DNA of 64,000 nt. Origin: Phaeodactylibacter luteus. GTDB taxonomy: Bacteria; Bacteroidota; Bacteroidia; Chitinophagales; Saprospiraceae. Where the stretch lies: contig NZ_VOOR01000016.1 of the NCBI RefSeq assembly GCF_007993045.1, positions 1 through 64,000 of the forward strand, in the 5' to 3' direction. The notes beneath the pieces were generated by a model. That model searched no databases. It was not told the origin of the DNA and saw only the letters and a program-made list of their open reading frames with translations. Both the position numbers and the translations under genes were made by a program. Positions 34,540-43,641 of the stretch are shown one piece after another (the first letter of the stretch is position 1; each line of letters begins with the position of its first letter).

Positions 34540-35916
34540 TTGGCAAAAGTCAAGACAATTTACGCTTGTACCAGTTGTGGGGCAACCTCACCAAAGTGGG
34601 TAGGGAAATGTAACCACTGCGGCGAATGGAATACTTACATAGAAGAAGTCATCTCCAAGGACACGGCCACTGAAGCCAAAGACAAAGCTTGGCGAGCGCC
34701 CGAAACAGCATCTGGAAATAGGCCCGTGCCCCTCCCCGAGATCAAAGCAGGCGACATGGCCCGGCTGGTTGCACCGGACGAAGAGCTCAACCGGGTCCTC
34801 GGCGGCGGGATAGTGCCGGGCTCCCTTGTGCTCATTGGCGGGCAGCCGGGCATCGGTAAATCCACCCTTCTTTTACAGCTAGCCCTCCACATACCGGTCA
34901 AAATACTGTACGTCTCCGGAGAAGAGAGCGAAGAGCAGATCAAAATGCGGGCCGACCGTATTGGCGGGCAAGCCTCCAACTGCTACATCCTTGCAGAAAC
35001 CAATACGAGCAAGCTACTCAAACACGCCCAAAACCTCAAGCCGGACCTGCTGATCATTGATTCCATTCAGACCCTGTCCAGTCCACATATCGATTCCATG
35101 CCGGGCAGCGTCTCCCAAGTAAGGGAGTGTGCTGGAGAACTGCAGCGCTTCGCCAAGGAGAGCCACATCCCAGTGTTCATCATTGGCCATATCACCAAAG
35201 AAGGCTCTATTGCCGGCCCAAAGCTACTGGAGCACATCGTGGATGCGGTGCTGCAGTTTGAAGGCGACCGCAACTATACCTACCGCATTCTCCGCACCAT
35301 CAAAAACCGCTTTGGCAGCACAGACGAGCTCGGCATTTACGAAATGCAGGCCAATGGGCTCAGAGAAGTGTCCAACCCTTCAGAACTACTGCTTTCGCAA
35401 AATGAGGAAGACCTCAGTGGCAGCGCCATTGCTGCAACAATTGAAGGCATGCGCCCCATGCTCATCGAGACTCAGGCCCTGGTGAGCACTTCCGTCTACA
35501 GCAGCCCGCAGCGCTCTGCTACCGGCTTCGATCTCCGCCGCCTGAACATGCTGCTCGCTGTGCTCGAAAAGCGCGTAGGCCTGCCTTTCGCACAAAACGA
35601 CGTTTTCCTGAACATCGCCGGCGGCCTTAGGGTAGACGATCCCGCCATAGACCTTGCCATCGTCTCCGCTCTGATTTCCTCGCTTGAGGACGTAGGGGTA
35701 CCAACCGATGTCTGTTTTGCCGGAGAAGTAGGCCTCTCAGGCGAAATCAGGACGGTCAACCGCATCGAACAGCGCATACAGGAAGCCGACCGGCTGGGCT
35801 TTAAAGAGATTTACATCTCAAAGTACAACACTAAAGGGCTCGACCGGGGCCGCTATGAGATTGAAGTCAAAACGGTAGCCAAGGTGCAAGAGCTTTATTT
35901 TGCCCTCTTCAAATAA
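34540..35916 (+). CDS. radA: DNA repair protein RadA
   Basis: 458 residues. It starts at TTG: an in-frame stop lies three codons upstream and the next Met would remove the zinc finger. The N-terminal C4 finger is complete (Cys10, Cys13, Cys24, Cys27). The RecA-like core has Walker A GGQPGIGKS (about 100-108), Walker B LLIID and the RadA-specific KNRFG (255-259). A C-terminal Lon-like domain follows (GLPFAQNDVFLNIAGG ... CFAGEVGLSGEIR). RadA drives branch migration during recombination. Full length for the family. Confidence 0.97.
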   Translation: MAKVKTIYACTSCGATSPKWVGKCNHCGEWNTYIEEVISKDTATEAKDKAWRAPETASGNRPVPLPEIKAGDMARLVAPDEELNRVLGGGIVPGSLVLIGGQPGIGKSTLLLQLALHIPVKILYVSGEESEEQIKMRADRIGGQASNCYILAETNTSKLLKHAQNLKPDLLIIDSIQTLSSPHIDSMPGSVSQVRECAGELQRFAKESHIPVFIIGHITKEGSIAGPKLLEHIVDAVLQFEGDRNYTYRILRTIKNRFGSTDELGIYEMQANGLREVSNPSELLLSQNEEDLSGSAIAATIEGMRPMLIETQALVSTSVYSSPQRSATGFDLRRLNMLLAVLEKRVGLPFAQNDVFLNIAGGLRVDDPAIDLAIVSALISSLEDVGVPTDVCFAGEVGLSGEIRTVNRIEQRIQEADRLGFKEIYISKYNTKGLDRGRYEIEVKTVAKVQELYFALFK

Positions 35917-35931
35917 AGCGGTTGGGGGCGA

Positions 35932-36567
35932 TCAATCCCATACCCTTTCTACCCGTATCGAGCTGATGCGGTCGTTCCACCAGGTTTCCCCTCTTGGCGC
36001 TGACCAATGGCTTTCCAGTACCAGCCGCCGGCCACGGAAGTAGCTGTGCTCGTACAGTATGACCCGGTACCCTTCGGGCACATAAACAGAGCTGATGCGG
36101 TCGTTCCAGAAATCATAGCCGCGCTCTGCTGTCCACTCCCCATATATGCGCATAGACGCGCCTTCGAAGTGCACATCCTGGAAAACCGTTACCGGCACCC
36201 GGTTCTCGATAACCGGCGGGCGGTAAGGGCGGTTCGGGCGGTCTGGACGGACTACCCGTATAGACGAGATCCTGCCGCACCAAAAACGCTCCCGCCTTCC
36301 GTCCCAACTGCCCCTGAAAACTTCCCGCCGCCCTCGGAAATAGCTGTCTTCGTATACCCAAACTTCCCAGCCTTCCGGTACGCCAATTGAAGCGACCCCA
36401 TCGTTCCAAGGGTCTTGACGGTCCCTGGCAGACCATTCTTGGGCAATTTCCAGATAATCCCCACGGAAGCCTGGCTGAGAGAACAAACGTACGACTGGCT
36501 GAGCATTGGCCGTGTGCCACGCCCCCGCAGCTAAAAGCCAACACCATAAAAAATACTTCGGCATCAT
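35932..36567 (-). CDS. Exported two-domain beta/gamma-crystallin protein
   Basis: 211 residues; a second Met codon follows the first. Signal peptide about 1-22 (WHTANAQ). Two beta/gamma-crystallin domains are joined by an Arg/Pro linker (RPDRPNRPYRPP, about 107-118). Each domain has two Greek-key motifs with the F/Y-x-x-x-Y/F-F-x-G-x corner (EDSYFRGRR, EHSYFRGRR). The calcium signature (N/D)(N/D)xx(S/T)S appears as NDGVAS, a degenerate CGRISS, NDRISS and NDRISS. So domain 2 should bind two Ca2+ and domain 1 perhaps one. Its role in bacteria is unknown, possibly structural or stress related. It converges on radA, with stop codons 15 bp apart. Confidence 0.85.
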   Translation of the reverse strand: MMPKYFLWCWLLAAGAWHTANAQPVVRLFSQPGFRGDYLEIAQEWSARDRQDPWNDGVASIGVPEGWEVWVYEDSYFRGRREVFRGSWDGRRERFWCGRISSIRVVRPDRPNRPYRPPVIENRVPVTVFQDVHFEGASMRIYGEWTAERGYDFWNDRISSVYVPEGYRVILYEHSYFRGRRLVLESHWSAPRGETWWNDRISSIRVERVWD

Positions 36568-36722
36568 CTTTTTTTATGACAAGATGCAGGAAGCCCACGC
36601 CTACCCCCAAGCATCCCGCTCCGCTTAACGGTGTTTTAACGGCATGCTCGCTTCTTTAGGTTTTCATAACAAGCCCAACCTCTCCTTGCTATATCTGTTA
36701 ATATGGAAGATAAAGGAAAAAC

Positions 36723-37124
36723 ATGCCCACTCAACACCCGGTTTTGTTATTTGATGGCGTTTGCAACCTCTGCAACGGTTCCGTGCAGTTCATCATCAAG
36801 AGGGATCCGGAAGGCCATTTCCATTTTGCCGCCCTGCAGTCGGAAGAGGGGCAGGCACTACTATCCCAATTCCCAGAGCGCCCAAAAGAGCTCAGCTCGG
36901 TAGCCCTTGTCGAGGATGGGCGGCTCTTCCTGCGCTCTGATGCAGCCCTGCGCGTCGCTAGAAAACTAGGCGGCGGCTGGCCGCTCCTTTACGGGTTCAT
37001 CATCCTGCCACGCGCCCTAAGGGACGGGGTATACAACTTCATTGCCCGCAACCGCTACCGGTGGTTCGGCAAACAGGAATCCTGTATGCTCCCCCGCCCC
37101 GAATGGAAACAGCGTTTCCTCTAA
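36723..37124 (+). CDS. DCC-family thiol-disulphide oxidoreductase-like protein (DUF393)
   Basis: 133 residues. Motif FDGVCNLCNGSVQFI near the N-terminus gives the D-x-x-C-x-x-C of the family (Cys14, Cys17). The C-terminal NFIARNRYRWFGKQESCMLP is the other DUF393 hallmark. A thioredoxin-like redox role is presumed, but the partner is unknown. It lies 9 bp before the pseudouridine synthase gene, so the two form an operon. Confidence 0.9.
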   Translation: MPTQHPVLLFDGVCNLCNGSVQFIIKRDPEGHFHFAALQSEEGQALLSQFPERPKELSSVALVEDGRLFLRSDAALRVARKLGGGWPLLYGFIILPRALRDGVYNFIARNRYRWFGKQESCMLPRPEWKQRFL

Positions 37125-37133
37125 TTTGGACCT

Positions 37134-38036
37134 ATGCCTTCACTCCCACTTGAAAGCCATCGAGTACCTGATGATATCCCGCCCATGAGGCTGAGCGACT
37201 ACCTGCCGGGCGTCTTCCAGTCCACTCCATCCCGCAAGGGCATAAAAAAGGCTATCGACCGTGGGGAAGTGTGGGTAAACGGCGAAGCCCAGGCTACTGC
37301 TTACCGGGTACAGCCAGGAGATGAAATCCTGCTCATGCCGCGCAAAGGGGCTGCCCCTAAACCGCTCAACCTGCCTATCCCTATCCTTTATGCTGATGCA
37401 CACCTCGCTGTAGCAATCAAGCCAGCTGGCCTGCCTGTGAGCGGCAACCAATACCAGACCTTGGTCAATGCCCTATCGGGCAAGCTGCTGCCTACAGTTG
37501 CACCTGACGCACTCCCCTGGGCTATGCCGGTCCACAGGCTAGACGCGCCCACCCACGGGCTCATCCTGCTTGCGCGGAGCCGGCAGGCACAACACACCCT
37601 TTCGGCAGCCTTTGCCAACCGGGAAGTAGAAAAAACTTATGAAGCTATCGTGAGCGGCAGGCTGCAGGAAAAAGCGGGAGCGCTGGATACCCCTTTGGAA
37701 GGCAAACCTGCCTGTACCCGTTACCGAGTGCTGCGCACTACGCCCGACCTCCACTCTGGGCAGCTCTCCTGGGTAGAAGCCTATCCGGAAACCGGGCGTA
37801 CCCACCAGATCCGCAAACACTTATCTATGGCGGGAGCGCCCATACTTGGCGACGCCGCATATACGCCCGAAGGGCAACCTCTCTTGAAGCATAAAGGGCT
37901 CTTCCTTGCCGCGACAGGGCTAAAGCTTCAGCACCCTGCCACTCGGGCTCCCCTGCAATTCAGCGCAGCGCCACCCGATAAATTCGAATCGGTATTCAAA
38001 CGGGCTGGAGCGCGCTGGCAGAAATTCCACAAGTGA
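37134..38036 (+). CDS. RluA-family pseudouridine synthase
   Basis: 300 residues. An S4 RNA-binding domain at about 18-75 (GIKKAIDRGEVWVNG) precedes the catalytic domain. The active-site block reads VHRLDAPTHGLILLA with catalytic Asp137; the usual T-S-G is T-H-G. Later come EKTYEAIVSG and the family block GRTHQIRKHLSMAGAPILGD. It isomerises uridine in rRNA or tRNA, but the target site cannot be told. Second gene of an operon with the DCC protein. Confidence 0.93.
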   Translation: MPSLPLESHRVPDDIPPMRLSDYLPGVFQSTPSRKGIKKAIDRGEVWVNGEAQATAYRVQPGDEILLMPRKGAAPKPLNLPIPILYADAHLAVAIKPAGLPVSGNQYQTLVNALSGKLLPTVAPDALPWAMPVHRLDAPTHGLILLARSRQAQHTLSAAFANREVEKTYEAIVSGRLQEKAGALDTPLEGKPACTRYRVLRTTPDLHSGQLSWVEAYPETGRTHQIRKHLSMAGAPILGDAAYTPEGQPLLKHKGLFLAATGLKLQHPATRAPLQFSAAPPDKFESVFKRAGARWQKFHK

Positions 38037-38087
38037 CTTGTGCCCAGGGCCTAAAGCCCGTAAAAGGCTGCCACCCTAGTGTTTTCA

Positions 38088-38188
38088 GGGGCCTCCCCCG
38101 CCTCACGGCAGGGGCGCTACGTTCCGGGGCTCGCTATCCGCTCGGCCTTATCAGGCCTGCCGCCCCTGCACATCGCTAGGCCGATGCC
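38088..38188 (+). repeat. R5 GC-rich structured repeat, copy d
   Basis: The most diverged copy (GCTACGTTCCGGGGCTCGCT). Its second hairpin is GGCCT-TATC-AGGCC, where others have GGCCC-NNNN-GGGCT. This is a compensatory change supporting the stem. In the 443-base spacer 38037-38479 it is followed by imperfect palindromes and a terminator. Confidence 0.75.
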
Positions 38189-38286
38189 CAGCAGCTATGG
38201 GCTTGTAGGCTGTAGCCCAATACTTGTGGCAGGCTACAAGGCCCAAGGACTGCAAATGGCTGGCAAAGCCTGGCATTTGCCCGTGC

Positions 38287-38322
38287 AAAAGCCCTCCCTG
38301 ATCCAACTCAGAAAGGGCTTTT
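38287..38322. terminator. Bidirectional terminator between convergent genes
   Basis: AAAAGCCCT / AGGGCTTTT with an 18-base loop. T-runs on both strands suit the pseudouridine synthase (+) and Ig-domain lipoprotein (-) transcripts. It lies roughly 160-250 bp from either stop. Confidence 0.6.
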
Positions 38323-38479
38323 CCAAAACCATCAGGCCATTTAAGCAGCCTGCTGTATCAGCCGGCCACCACTTCTCCAAAAGAATCGTATTCGGCAGCT
38401 TTTCTTATGCAGACATCGGCAAAGCCGCCAACCTGAGCATAATAGTGGCATCCGGCAGGTACGGACGGGCGTACAGGAT

Positions 38480-40225
38480 TCAGTTCCCGTCTATCCGATC
38501 GCGTACGGAAGGGGGCAATGTAGATCTTGAGGACGTTGAATCTGCTGCAGGGCGGGCCACCCTCGGAGGAGAAAGCGGCCGCGGTGCCAACTTTTGCGCC
38601 ATTTCAGCTACCATTTGCTGAAAGTCTATACTGACATCAAGGTCCCAATTAGCCCTGAGCTGCTCTAAGTCTCGCTGATATAAAAATTCAGCCTGCTGCC
38701 CGGTATTGTACTCACCGGGGTCCCAACGTCCGTTCCGGTTGGAATCGGCAGTAATGCGAAGCGTGTAGACGCCGGGGGGCATCAGTTCGAAGGCATGAGA
38801 AAAAGAGGCAGTATCTGCCACACGGAATGCCGCTTTCAGCTCCTCCTTGTCCAATAGCTCCACCAAGTAAGCCTCTCCTTGGTCAAGGCTGTCTATGGAC
38901 AGAAAAAGGTTGCCGTAATCTTTCGCCTCGCCGGCCGCAAAAGCGGTAGACAAGGAGTCATTGGATAGGCCAAATATATCCACCAAAGCGCCGGGGAGCA
39001 GCAGCAGCTCATAGGGGCGCCCCTCCTTCCAACGGTAATCAATCGAAAGCACCCGCTGCCCATTGGTATCCACCTGAATGCCCCGAAGAGGCACACGTGC
39101 ACGGGAGGTATCTTCCAGCAAGCGGACAAAAGCGGTATCCACAAAGCTGATAGGATGGTTAAAAACGAATTGAGCAGGCTGCACAGGATGCTGTTTTTGC
39201 CCGCCTTCCATCCGCAGCAGCTTAAGGGCGGCCTTCTCCAAAAACGCATCCCGCTTGGTGGCCCGCACAGCCACCGTATCCATGAACAGCGTGTCCTGCT
39301 GTAAGAAAATATCCCAGGTTGCAGCTGCAGGATACTCATACCAGACGCGGGTTGTATCCGGGGCCCTTTCCAGCAAAACTTCCCGCTGCCCCACATCTTC
39401 CCAACTGATGTCGACTTCCTCCGCAGAACGATTAAAGGAGAGGCGCACCTGCCCATATTCCCGGCTGTTGTCTTCCAAAAGCAGCAGCGGCGGCCGCTCC
39501 GTGAACAGGCGGACGACGACTGTAGGCTCCTGGCCTTCTGCTACCGTAAGCAAGGTATCAGGGAAAGCAATCGCTTCCGTAGCCTGATCAAACAAGTAGT
39601 TGAGGTTGTTGTCCAACAGGGCGAAACCTTTGAACTGCCCCGCTTTCACATTCTCGATCAGAAAGGCGCCGTCTTTTCCGCTTCGGGCAAAGTAGAAAGG
39701 GCGCTCTGTCCGGACCACGCTGTCCGCCGTATTTTCATAAAGCATAAACAGCACATCCTCTACCGGTGCTCCGGTACGAGCATCTACGATCAGCCCGCCT
39801 ACACGGAGGGAATCAATGTATTCGCCTGTAGAAAAAACGTAGCGCAGGTTTTCTGCAGGGTTGCGCTCAGTAATATCCTGAATAGCCGTACCGAAATTGA
39901 TGGTATAGGTAGCATTTTCGCGCAGCTCCTCCCGCTCGTCAAATTCAAAAATGACCGTTTTGCCTTTTATGGAAAGCTCATAGCGGTATTCCAAAGGAGG
40001 AGAAATGACGACCTGATTGAAGGCATCCCGTATCTCTACCCACTCCGTGAAGGTCAGTTCAATTGGGGACTTGACGTAACGGGTACGCTCATTGGGAGAA
40101 GACTTCTCTCGAACAAGACGGGGAGGGTCTTCGTCTTTAGGCCCGCCTTCCGGTCGGACCGGGTTGGCACATTGCCACAGAGCAAAGGCAAGCAAAGCTG
40201 CGAGCAGCACGCGCATATCTGGCAT
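38480..40225 (-). CDS. Large lipoprotein with N-terminal Ig-like (Big_5) domain
   Basis: 581 residues. Lipobox LWQC (Cys at about 19), then the linker NPVRPEGGPKDEDPPRLV, which is typical of the Bacteroidota 'Ig-like domain-containing protein' family. A Big_5-like domain (about 35-135) holds PIELTFTEWVEI ... YTINFGTAIQDIT. A carboxypeptidase-regulatory-like segment follows (VGGLIVDARTGAPVEDV ... DGAFLIENVKAG). The middle third is beta-rich, and near the C-terminus is DSNRNGRWDPGEY, an EF-hand-like loop. Probably attached to the outer membrane. Function unknown, though the family is widespread in the phylum. Confidence 0.85.
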   Translation of the reverse strand: MPDMRVLLAALLAFALWQCANPVRPEGGPKDEDPPRLVREKSSPNERTRYVKSPIELTFTEWVEIRDAFNQVVISPPLEYRYELSIKGKTVIFEFDEREELRENATYTINFGTAIQDITERNPAENLRYVFSTGEYIDSLRVGGLIVDARTGAPVEDVLFMLYENTADSVVRTERPFYFARSGKDGAFLIENVKAGQFKGFALLDNNLNYLFDQATEAIAFPDTLLTVAEGQEPTVVVRLFTERPPLLLLEDNSREYGQVRLSFNRSAEEVDISWEDVGQREVLLERAPDTTRVWYEYPAAATWDIFLQQDTLFMDTVAVRATKRDAFLEKAALKLLRMEGGQKQHPVQPAQFVFNHPISFVDTAFVRLLEDTSRARVPLRGIQVDTNGQRVLSIDYRWKEGRPYELLLLPGALVDIFGLSNDSLSTAFAAGEAKDYGNLFLSIDSLDQGEAYLVELLDKEELKAAFRVADTASFSHAFELMPPGVYTLRITADSNRNGRWDPGEYNTGQQAEFLYQRDLEQLRANWDLDVSIDFQQMVAEMAQKLAPRPLSPPRVARPAADSTSSRSTLPPSVRDRIDGN

Positions 40226-40300
40226 TTTCTTAAGTCTATGAACAAAGCCCTGCCGGGCAGCAAGGGCGTTTCTTTCCGTAAAGGGGGTATTGGCACCGGG

Positions 40301-40753
40301 CTATCGGTCTTCCTCTACCTGCACAACATCTGTCAGGGCGTAGATCAACCGGTTGATGTCCGTTGCGTTGAGCTCCAGCTTCCCACGGATGGTAATGGGC
40401 TCTGCGGTATACTCAATCGGCTCATTGGCAAAAACCTCCATGACGGTTTCGGGGCCGGCACCGCCGCAGAAAAAGCACATGCTGTACGGATAGGCAGAAA
40501 AGATAAACTCTTTGTGGCCTTTGTAGCCCTCCACGGGGATGATGTAGCCCCGGATACTGACCTCCTGGCCTTCCAGGTTTTTGACCTCCTCACTGAAGAC
40601 GGGCACATCCACTTTAAAGCCCATAGCCTCGTTGAACTCCTTTTTAAAGGTGATTTTTGAGAGGGTTTTCCAAGCTTTGTCCTGGGCTTGTGCCGGATGT
40701 GCAGCAGCCAGGAAGAACAATAGTGCGGCGGTTGCGAAAAGCCAATTTTTCAT
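40301..40753 (-). CDS. Exported DUF3299-like protein
   Basis: 150 residues from the ATG at 40753, preceded by GAGGAGATT, one of the clearer Shine-Dalgarno sites here. Signal peptide about 1-23. The mature protein has LEGQEVSIRGYIIPVEGY and SMCFFCGGAGPETVMEV, which fit DUF3299 and related OB-fold-like periplasmic proteins. The CxxC pair suggests redox or metal binding. A candidate -7 element TACCTTTG lies at 40792-40799. Expressed towards the Ig-domain lipoprotein gene (76 bp gap), so co-transcription is possible. Confidence 0.75.
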   Translation of the reverse strand: MKNWLFATAALLFFLAAAHPAQAQDKAWKTLSKITFKKEFNEAMGFKVDVPVFSEEVKNLEGQEVSIRGYIIPVEGYKGHKEFIFSAYPYSMCFFCGGAGPETVMEVFANEPIEYTAEPITIRGKLELNATDINRLIYALTDVVQVEEDR

Positions 40754-40791
40754 AATCTCCTCGAGGTATAGGGTTAACAACTGATTCTGTG

Positions 40792-40799
40792 CAAAGGTA
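40792..40799 (-). promoter_or_regulatory. Candidate -7 element of the DUF3299-like gene
   Basis: TACCTTTG on the minus strand, an exact TAnnTTTG match, 38 bases before the start codon. No clear -33 TTTG at the usual distance. Confidence 0.45.
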
Positions 40800-41028
40800 A
40801 CGTTTTGCAAGGGCTTATTGGTTTAAGGTAAAGTTATTGTTAGCCCGCCACTGTAAAGGGCTGTTAAATTAAGGCACCTAGAGGCCATAAATGGATAGCA
40901 GCCGTTTAGGTTATATTGAGGACTCGCTTTTGGAGCACCTCCCAACACAGCTTTAGTTTAGGACCATTTTCCTTGCCGGCTGGCCCATTGGCCCGGCGCA
41001 TCAAGTACAATCAACACCATCCCGTTCT

Positions 41029-41697
41029 ATGAGAAACCTGCTACTGCCTATCTCCCTCCTCTTCTTCTCTGCAGCCCTTTCCGGGCAAAAACTACAGGTT
41101 GGCATCATTGCGGGTGCTAATCTGAGCGAAGCCCACTGGTACCGTACTGAAAGCCTCTCTGATAAAAGCAAGCTGCTCTCAGAGAACAGCCTGCTGACGG
41201 GCTGGCAGGCAGGGCTCACGGCCAGCTTTGCCTTAAACGATCAACTTACCTTGCAGGCGAGCCCTATGTTTGTGCGGCGCGGCACTGAAAGCTACGCTGA
41301 GTTTGCGCTCCCCCCCAGGGTTCAGGTCAAGCTAGACTACCTAGACTTGCCCCTGCTGCTCCGTTATCACCCCGTTGAGGAAATCTTTGTTGAAGCTGGC
41401 CCTTATCTGGGGTATCGCCTTGCCGCCAACTCCTACTACGGAGGGGAAGCCATCGCAACGGAGGAAACCCTCGGGGAGTATTACTGCAAATGGGATGCCG
41501 GCGCCATATTGGGGCTTGGGTACCAGGTTGCGCCCTACCTCGCTATACAGCTGAGGGCGGCCCATGGGCTGCTCGGATTGCTGACTGATGAGGTCTACTT
41601 TACAAATGCCGAGGGGGAGACTATCCCCAGAGGAGAGGCCCCGCTCTACCTCAACCGTAGCATTCAGCTATCTGCCTGCTACAGTTTTAGCCTTTAG
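41029..41697 (+). CDS. Outer-membrane beta-barrel (PorT-type) protein
   Basis: 222 residues. Signal peptide about 1-19 (AALSGQ). Family features are KLQVGIIAGANLS, GWQAGLTASFALNDQLTLQ, KLDYLDLPLLLRYHP and FVEAGPYLGYRLA. These match the 'outer membrane beta-barrel' family (8-stranded, PorT-like) of Bacteroidota, and it ends in an aromatic final strand (LSACYSFSL). Function unspecified. Followed by asnS after 79 bp with its own promoter, so probably monocistronic. Confidence 0.85.
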   Translation: MRNLLLPISLLFFSAALSGQKLQVGIIAGANLSEAHWYRTESLSDKSKLLSENSLLTGWQAGLTASFALNDQLTLQASPMFVRRGTESYAEFALPPRVQVKLDYLDLPLLLRYHPVEEIFVEAGPYLGYRLAANSYYGGEAIATEETLGEYYCKWDAGAILGLGYQVAPYLAIQLRAAHGLLGLLTDEVYFTNAEGETIPRGEAPLYLNRSIQLSACYSFSL

Positions 41698-41711
41698 CCG
41701 TTGTATAATGC

Positions 41712-41742
41712 TTGCCAATGGTTGTGAAAAGCCGTACTTTCG
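41712..41742 (+). promoter_or_regulatory. Candidate promoter of asnS
   Basis: TTG (41712-41714), 20 bases, then TACTTTCG (41735-41742), one mismatch from TAnnTTTG. It is 34 bases before the asnS start. Confidence 0.5.
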
Positions 41743-41776
41743 CGCCTGATTTTTTCGCTCCCATAAAATTGAACGC

Positions 41777-43231
41777 ATGAGCAAGCGCACGGAAATCAAG
41801 ACGGTTCTAACGGATTTTGACAGCCGGATCGGCCAGGAAATCACCGTGATGGGGTGGGTCCGGGCATTCCGGTCCAACCGTTTCATCGCCCTCAACGATG
41901 GGACGAGCATGAACAACCTGCAAGTCGTAGTCGATTTTGAACAGCTAGACGAACAACTGCTGAAGCAGGTGCACTTCCATGCCTGTATCAAAGTAACGGG
42001 GCAGCTTGTCGCCTCTCAAGGCGCTGGGCAGGATGTGGAGCTGCTTGCCGCAAAGCTCGAAATCCTCGGCGGGGCCAACCCTGAAGAATACCCTATGCAG
42101 CCTAAGGCACAGAGCATGGAGTTCCTGAGGGAAAAAGCCCATTTCCGGATGCGGACGAACACTTTCAGCGCTGTTTTCCGTATCCGCCACGGCATAGCCT
42201 ATGCGGTACACAAGTACTTCAATGACAACGGCTATTTCTACCTGCATACCCCCATCATCACCGGCAGTGATGCAGAGGGCGCTGGAGAAATGTTCCATGT
42301 AACGACCCTCGACCCTGCCAACCCGCCACGTACTGAGGATGGTGCAGTGGACTACAGCCAAGATTTCTTCGAAAAGCCGACTAACCTGACGGTCTCTGGG
42401 CAGCTGCAAGCAGAGATCGGTGCGCTGGCGCTGGGCAAGGTCTACACTTTTGGCCCTACTTTCCGGGCTGAAAACTCCAACACTTCCCGCCACTTAGCTG
42501 AGTTTTGGATGATAGAACCGGAGGTAGCCTTCTACGACATCTTTGACAATATGGACTTGGCAGAAGACTTCTGCAAGTACCTCATCAACCATATCTTAGA
42601 GCACTACCCAGCCGAGCTAGAGTTCCTCGATAGCCGGATACAGAAGCTGGAGCAGAATATGCCCAAAGAGCAGCGCCGCGCAATGGGGCTGATCGAGACC
42701 CTACGATTTGTAGTGGACAACGACTTCGAGCGCATTACTTATACCGAAGCGGTCAACATCCTGCGCAGCTCTAAGCCTTACAAAAAAGGCAAGTTCGAGT
42801 ATGAGGTGGAATGGGGCAAGGACCTGCAGGCAGAGCACGAGCGTTTCTTGGTAGAGAAAAAATTCAAGAAGCCAGTCATTGTGAGGGACTACCCTGCAGA
42901 GATCAAGGCCTTCTACATGCGCATGAACGAAGAGCAGGAGCAGATCCCTGGCAGGACTGTAGCAGCGATGGACGTCCTCTTCCCCGGCATAGGGGAGGTA
43001 ATCGGCGGCTCACAGCGCGAAGAGCGCCTCGATGTCCTGAAAGCCCGTATGGCCGATATGAACGTGCCCGAAGAGGAGCTTTGGTGGTACCTGGAGCTGC
43101 GCAAATTTGGGGGCTGCCCGCACGCGGGCTTTGGGCTTGGCTTCGAGCGTATGGTACAGTTCATCACAGGCATGGGCAATATCCGCGATGTGATTGCTTT
43201 CCCGAGGACGCCCGGCAACGCCGAGTTCTAA
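41777..43231 (+). CDS. asnS: Asparaginyl-tRNA synthetase
   Basis: 484 residues, class II aminoacyl-tRNA synthetase of the AspRS/AsnRS subgroup. An N-terminal OB-fold anticodon-binding domain spans about 1-120 (GQEITVMGWVRAFRSNRFI). The catalytic core has motif 2 (FGPTFRAENSNTSRH) and motif 3 (GFGLGFERMVQFITG, then NIRDVIAFPRTPG). The ENSNTSRHLAEFWMIEPE context is typical of AsnRS. It charges tRNA-Asn with asparagine in the cytosol. Full length, with promoter and terminator both visible, so a single-gene unit. Confidence 0.97.
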   Translation: MSKRTEIKTVLTDFDSRIGQEITVMGWVRAFRSNRFIALNDGTSMNNLQVVVDFEQLDEQLLKQVHFHACIKVTGQLVASQGAGQDVELLAAKLEILGGANPEEYPMQPKAQSMEFLREKAHFRMRTNTFSAVFRIRHGIAYAVHKYFNDNGYFYLHTPIITGSDAEGAGEMFHVTTLDPANPPRTEDGAVDYSQDFFEKPTNLTVSGQLQAEIGALALGKVYTFGPTFRAENSNTSRHLAEFWMIEPEVAFYDIFDNMDLAEDFCKYLINHILEHYPAELEFLDSRIQKLEQNMPKEQRRAMGLIETLRFVVDNDFERITYTEAVNILRSSKPYKKGKFEYEVEWGKDLQAEHERFLVEKKFKKPVIVRDYPAEIKAFYMRMNEEQEQIPGRTVAAMDVLFPGIGEVIGGSQREERLDVLKARMADMNVPEEELWWYLELRKFGGCPHAGFGLGFERMVQFITGMGNIRDVIAFPRTPGNAEF

Positions 43232-43255
43232 ATGCTAAAAAAGGCTTCTACATGA

Positions 43256-43291
43256 AAAGGCGGCAGGCTTCATTCCTGCCGCCTTTCTTTT
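43256..43291 (+). terminator. Rho-independent terminator of asnS
   Basis: AAAGGCGGCAGG / CCTGCCGCCTTT, 12-bp stem, 7-base loop, followed by CTTTTTC. Confidence 0.88.
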
Positions 43292-43325
43292 TCTCAAGCC
43301 CAACCTGCACCTAGAGGCCTCAGGA

Positions 43326-43483
43326 GCTTGTCGGGGGCTTTAGCAATCGGGCTGCCCTGCTAAGCCAGCGGGGCCATCTCCTGCTTGTACTCCGTCCAGA
43401 AATCCGTATCCCACTTTATACACGAAAAGCGGAGTGCGGTTTTCGGGGCCCGTCTAAAGCCAAAAATATTATTTGCAACTGGA
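43326..43483 (+). repeat. Diverged R3 left half
   Basis: Begins GAGCTTGTCGGGGGCTTTAG and keeps the R3 order of blocks, including GCAATCGG near the left end and CGGTTTTCGGGGCCCGTCTA further in. The right inverted end is not recognisable. With R5e it occupies the 410-base spacer after asnS. Confidence 0.5.
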
Positions 43484-43515
43484 AAGCCAACAGGCGCTAA
43501 ACCAAAATGCTGGGA

Positions 43516-43615
43516 CCGGACTAGCGCTGCGGAGGGGTGGGAAGCCCGGCAGGGCCGAGCGGATAGCGAGCCCCGTAGCATAGCGCCCCCTGCCCTCAGG
43601 CAGGGGGAGGCCCCA
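43516..43615 (-). repeat. R5 GC-rich structured repeat, copy e
   Basis: Nearly consensus core in reverse orientation. Family-sense hairpins are CCCCCTGCC-TGAG-GGCAGGGGG and GGCCC-TGCC-GGGCT. It lies 27 bp from the stop codon of the DUF4199 gene, so it would be transcribed in that gene's 3' end. Confidence 0.8.
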
Positions 43616-43641
43616 AAATCATAAGCTGGCTTGCGCCCTAT

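Noticed and set aside
38340-38479. Minus-strand stretch resembling the AKVGGLADV motif of glycogen synthase
   Set aside because: Only a handful of residues match and a stop follows; too weak to call a remnant.
38079-38621. 180-codon plus-strand ORF
   Set aside because: It starts in repeat R5, crosses a terminator and ends antisense to the lipoprotein gene; no protein features.
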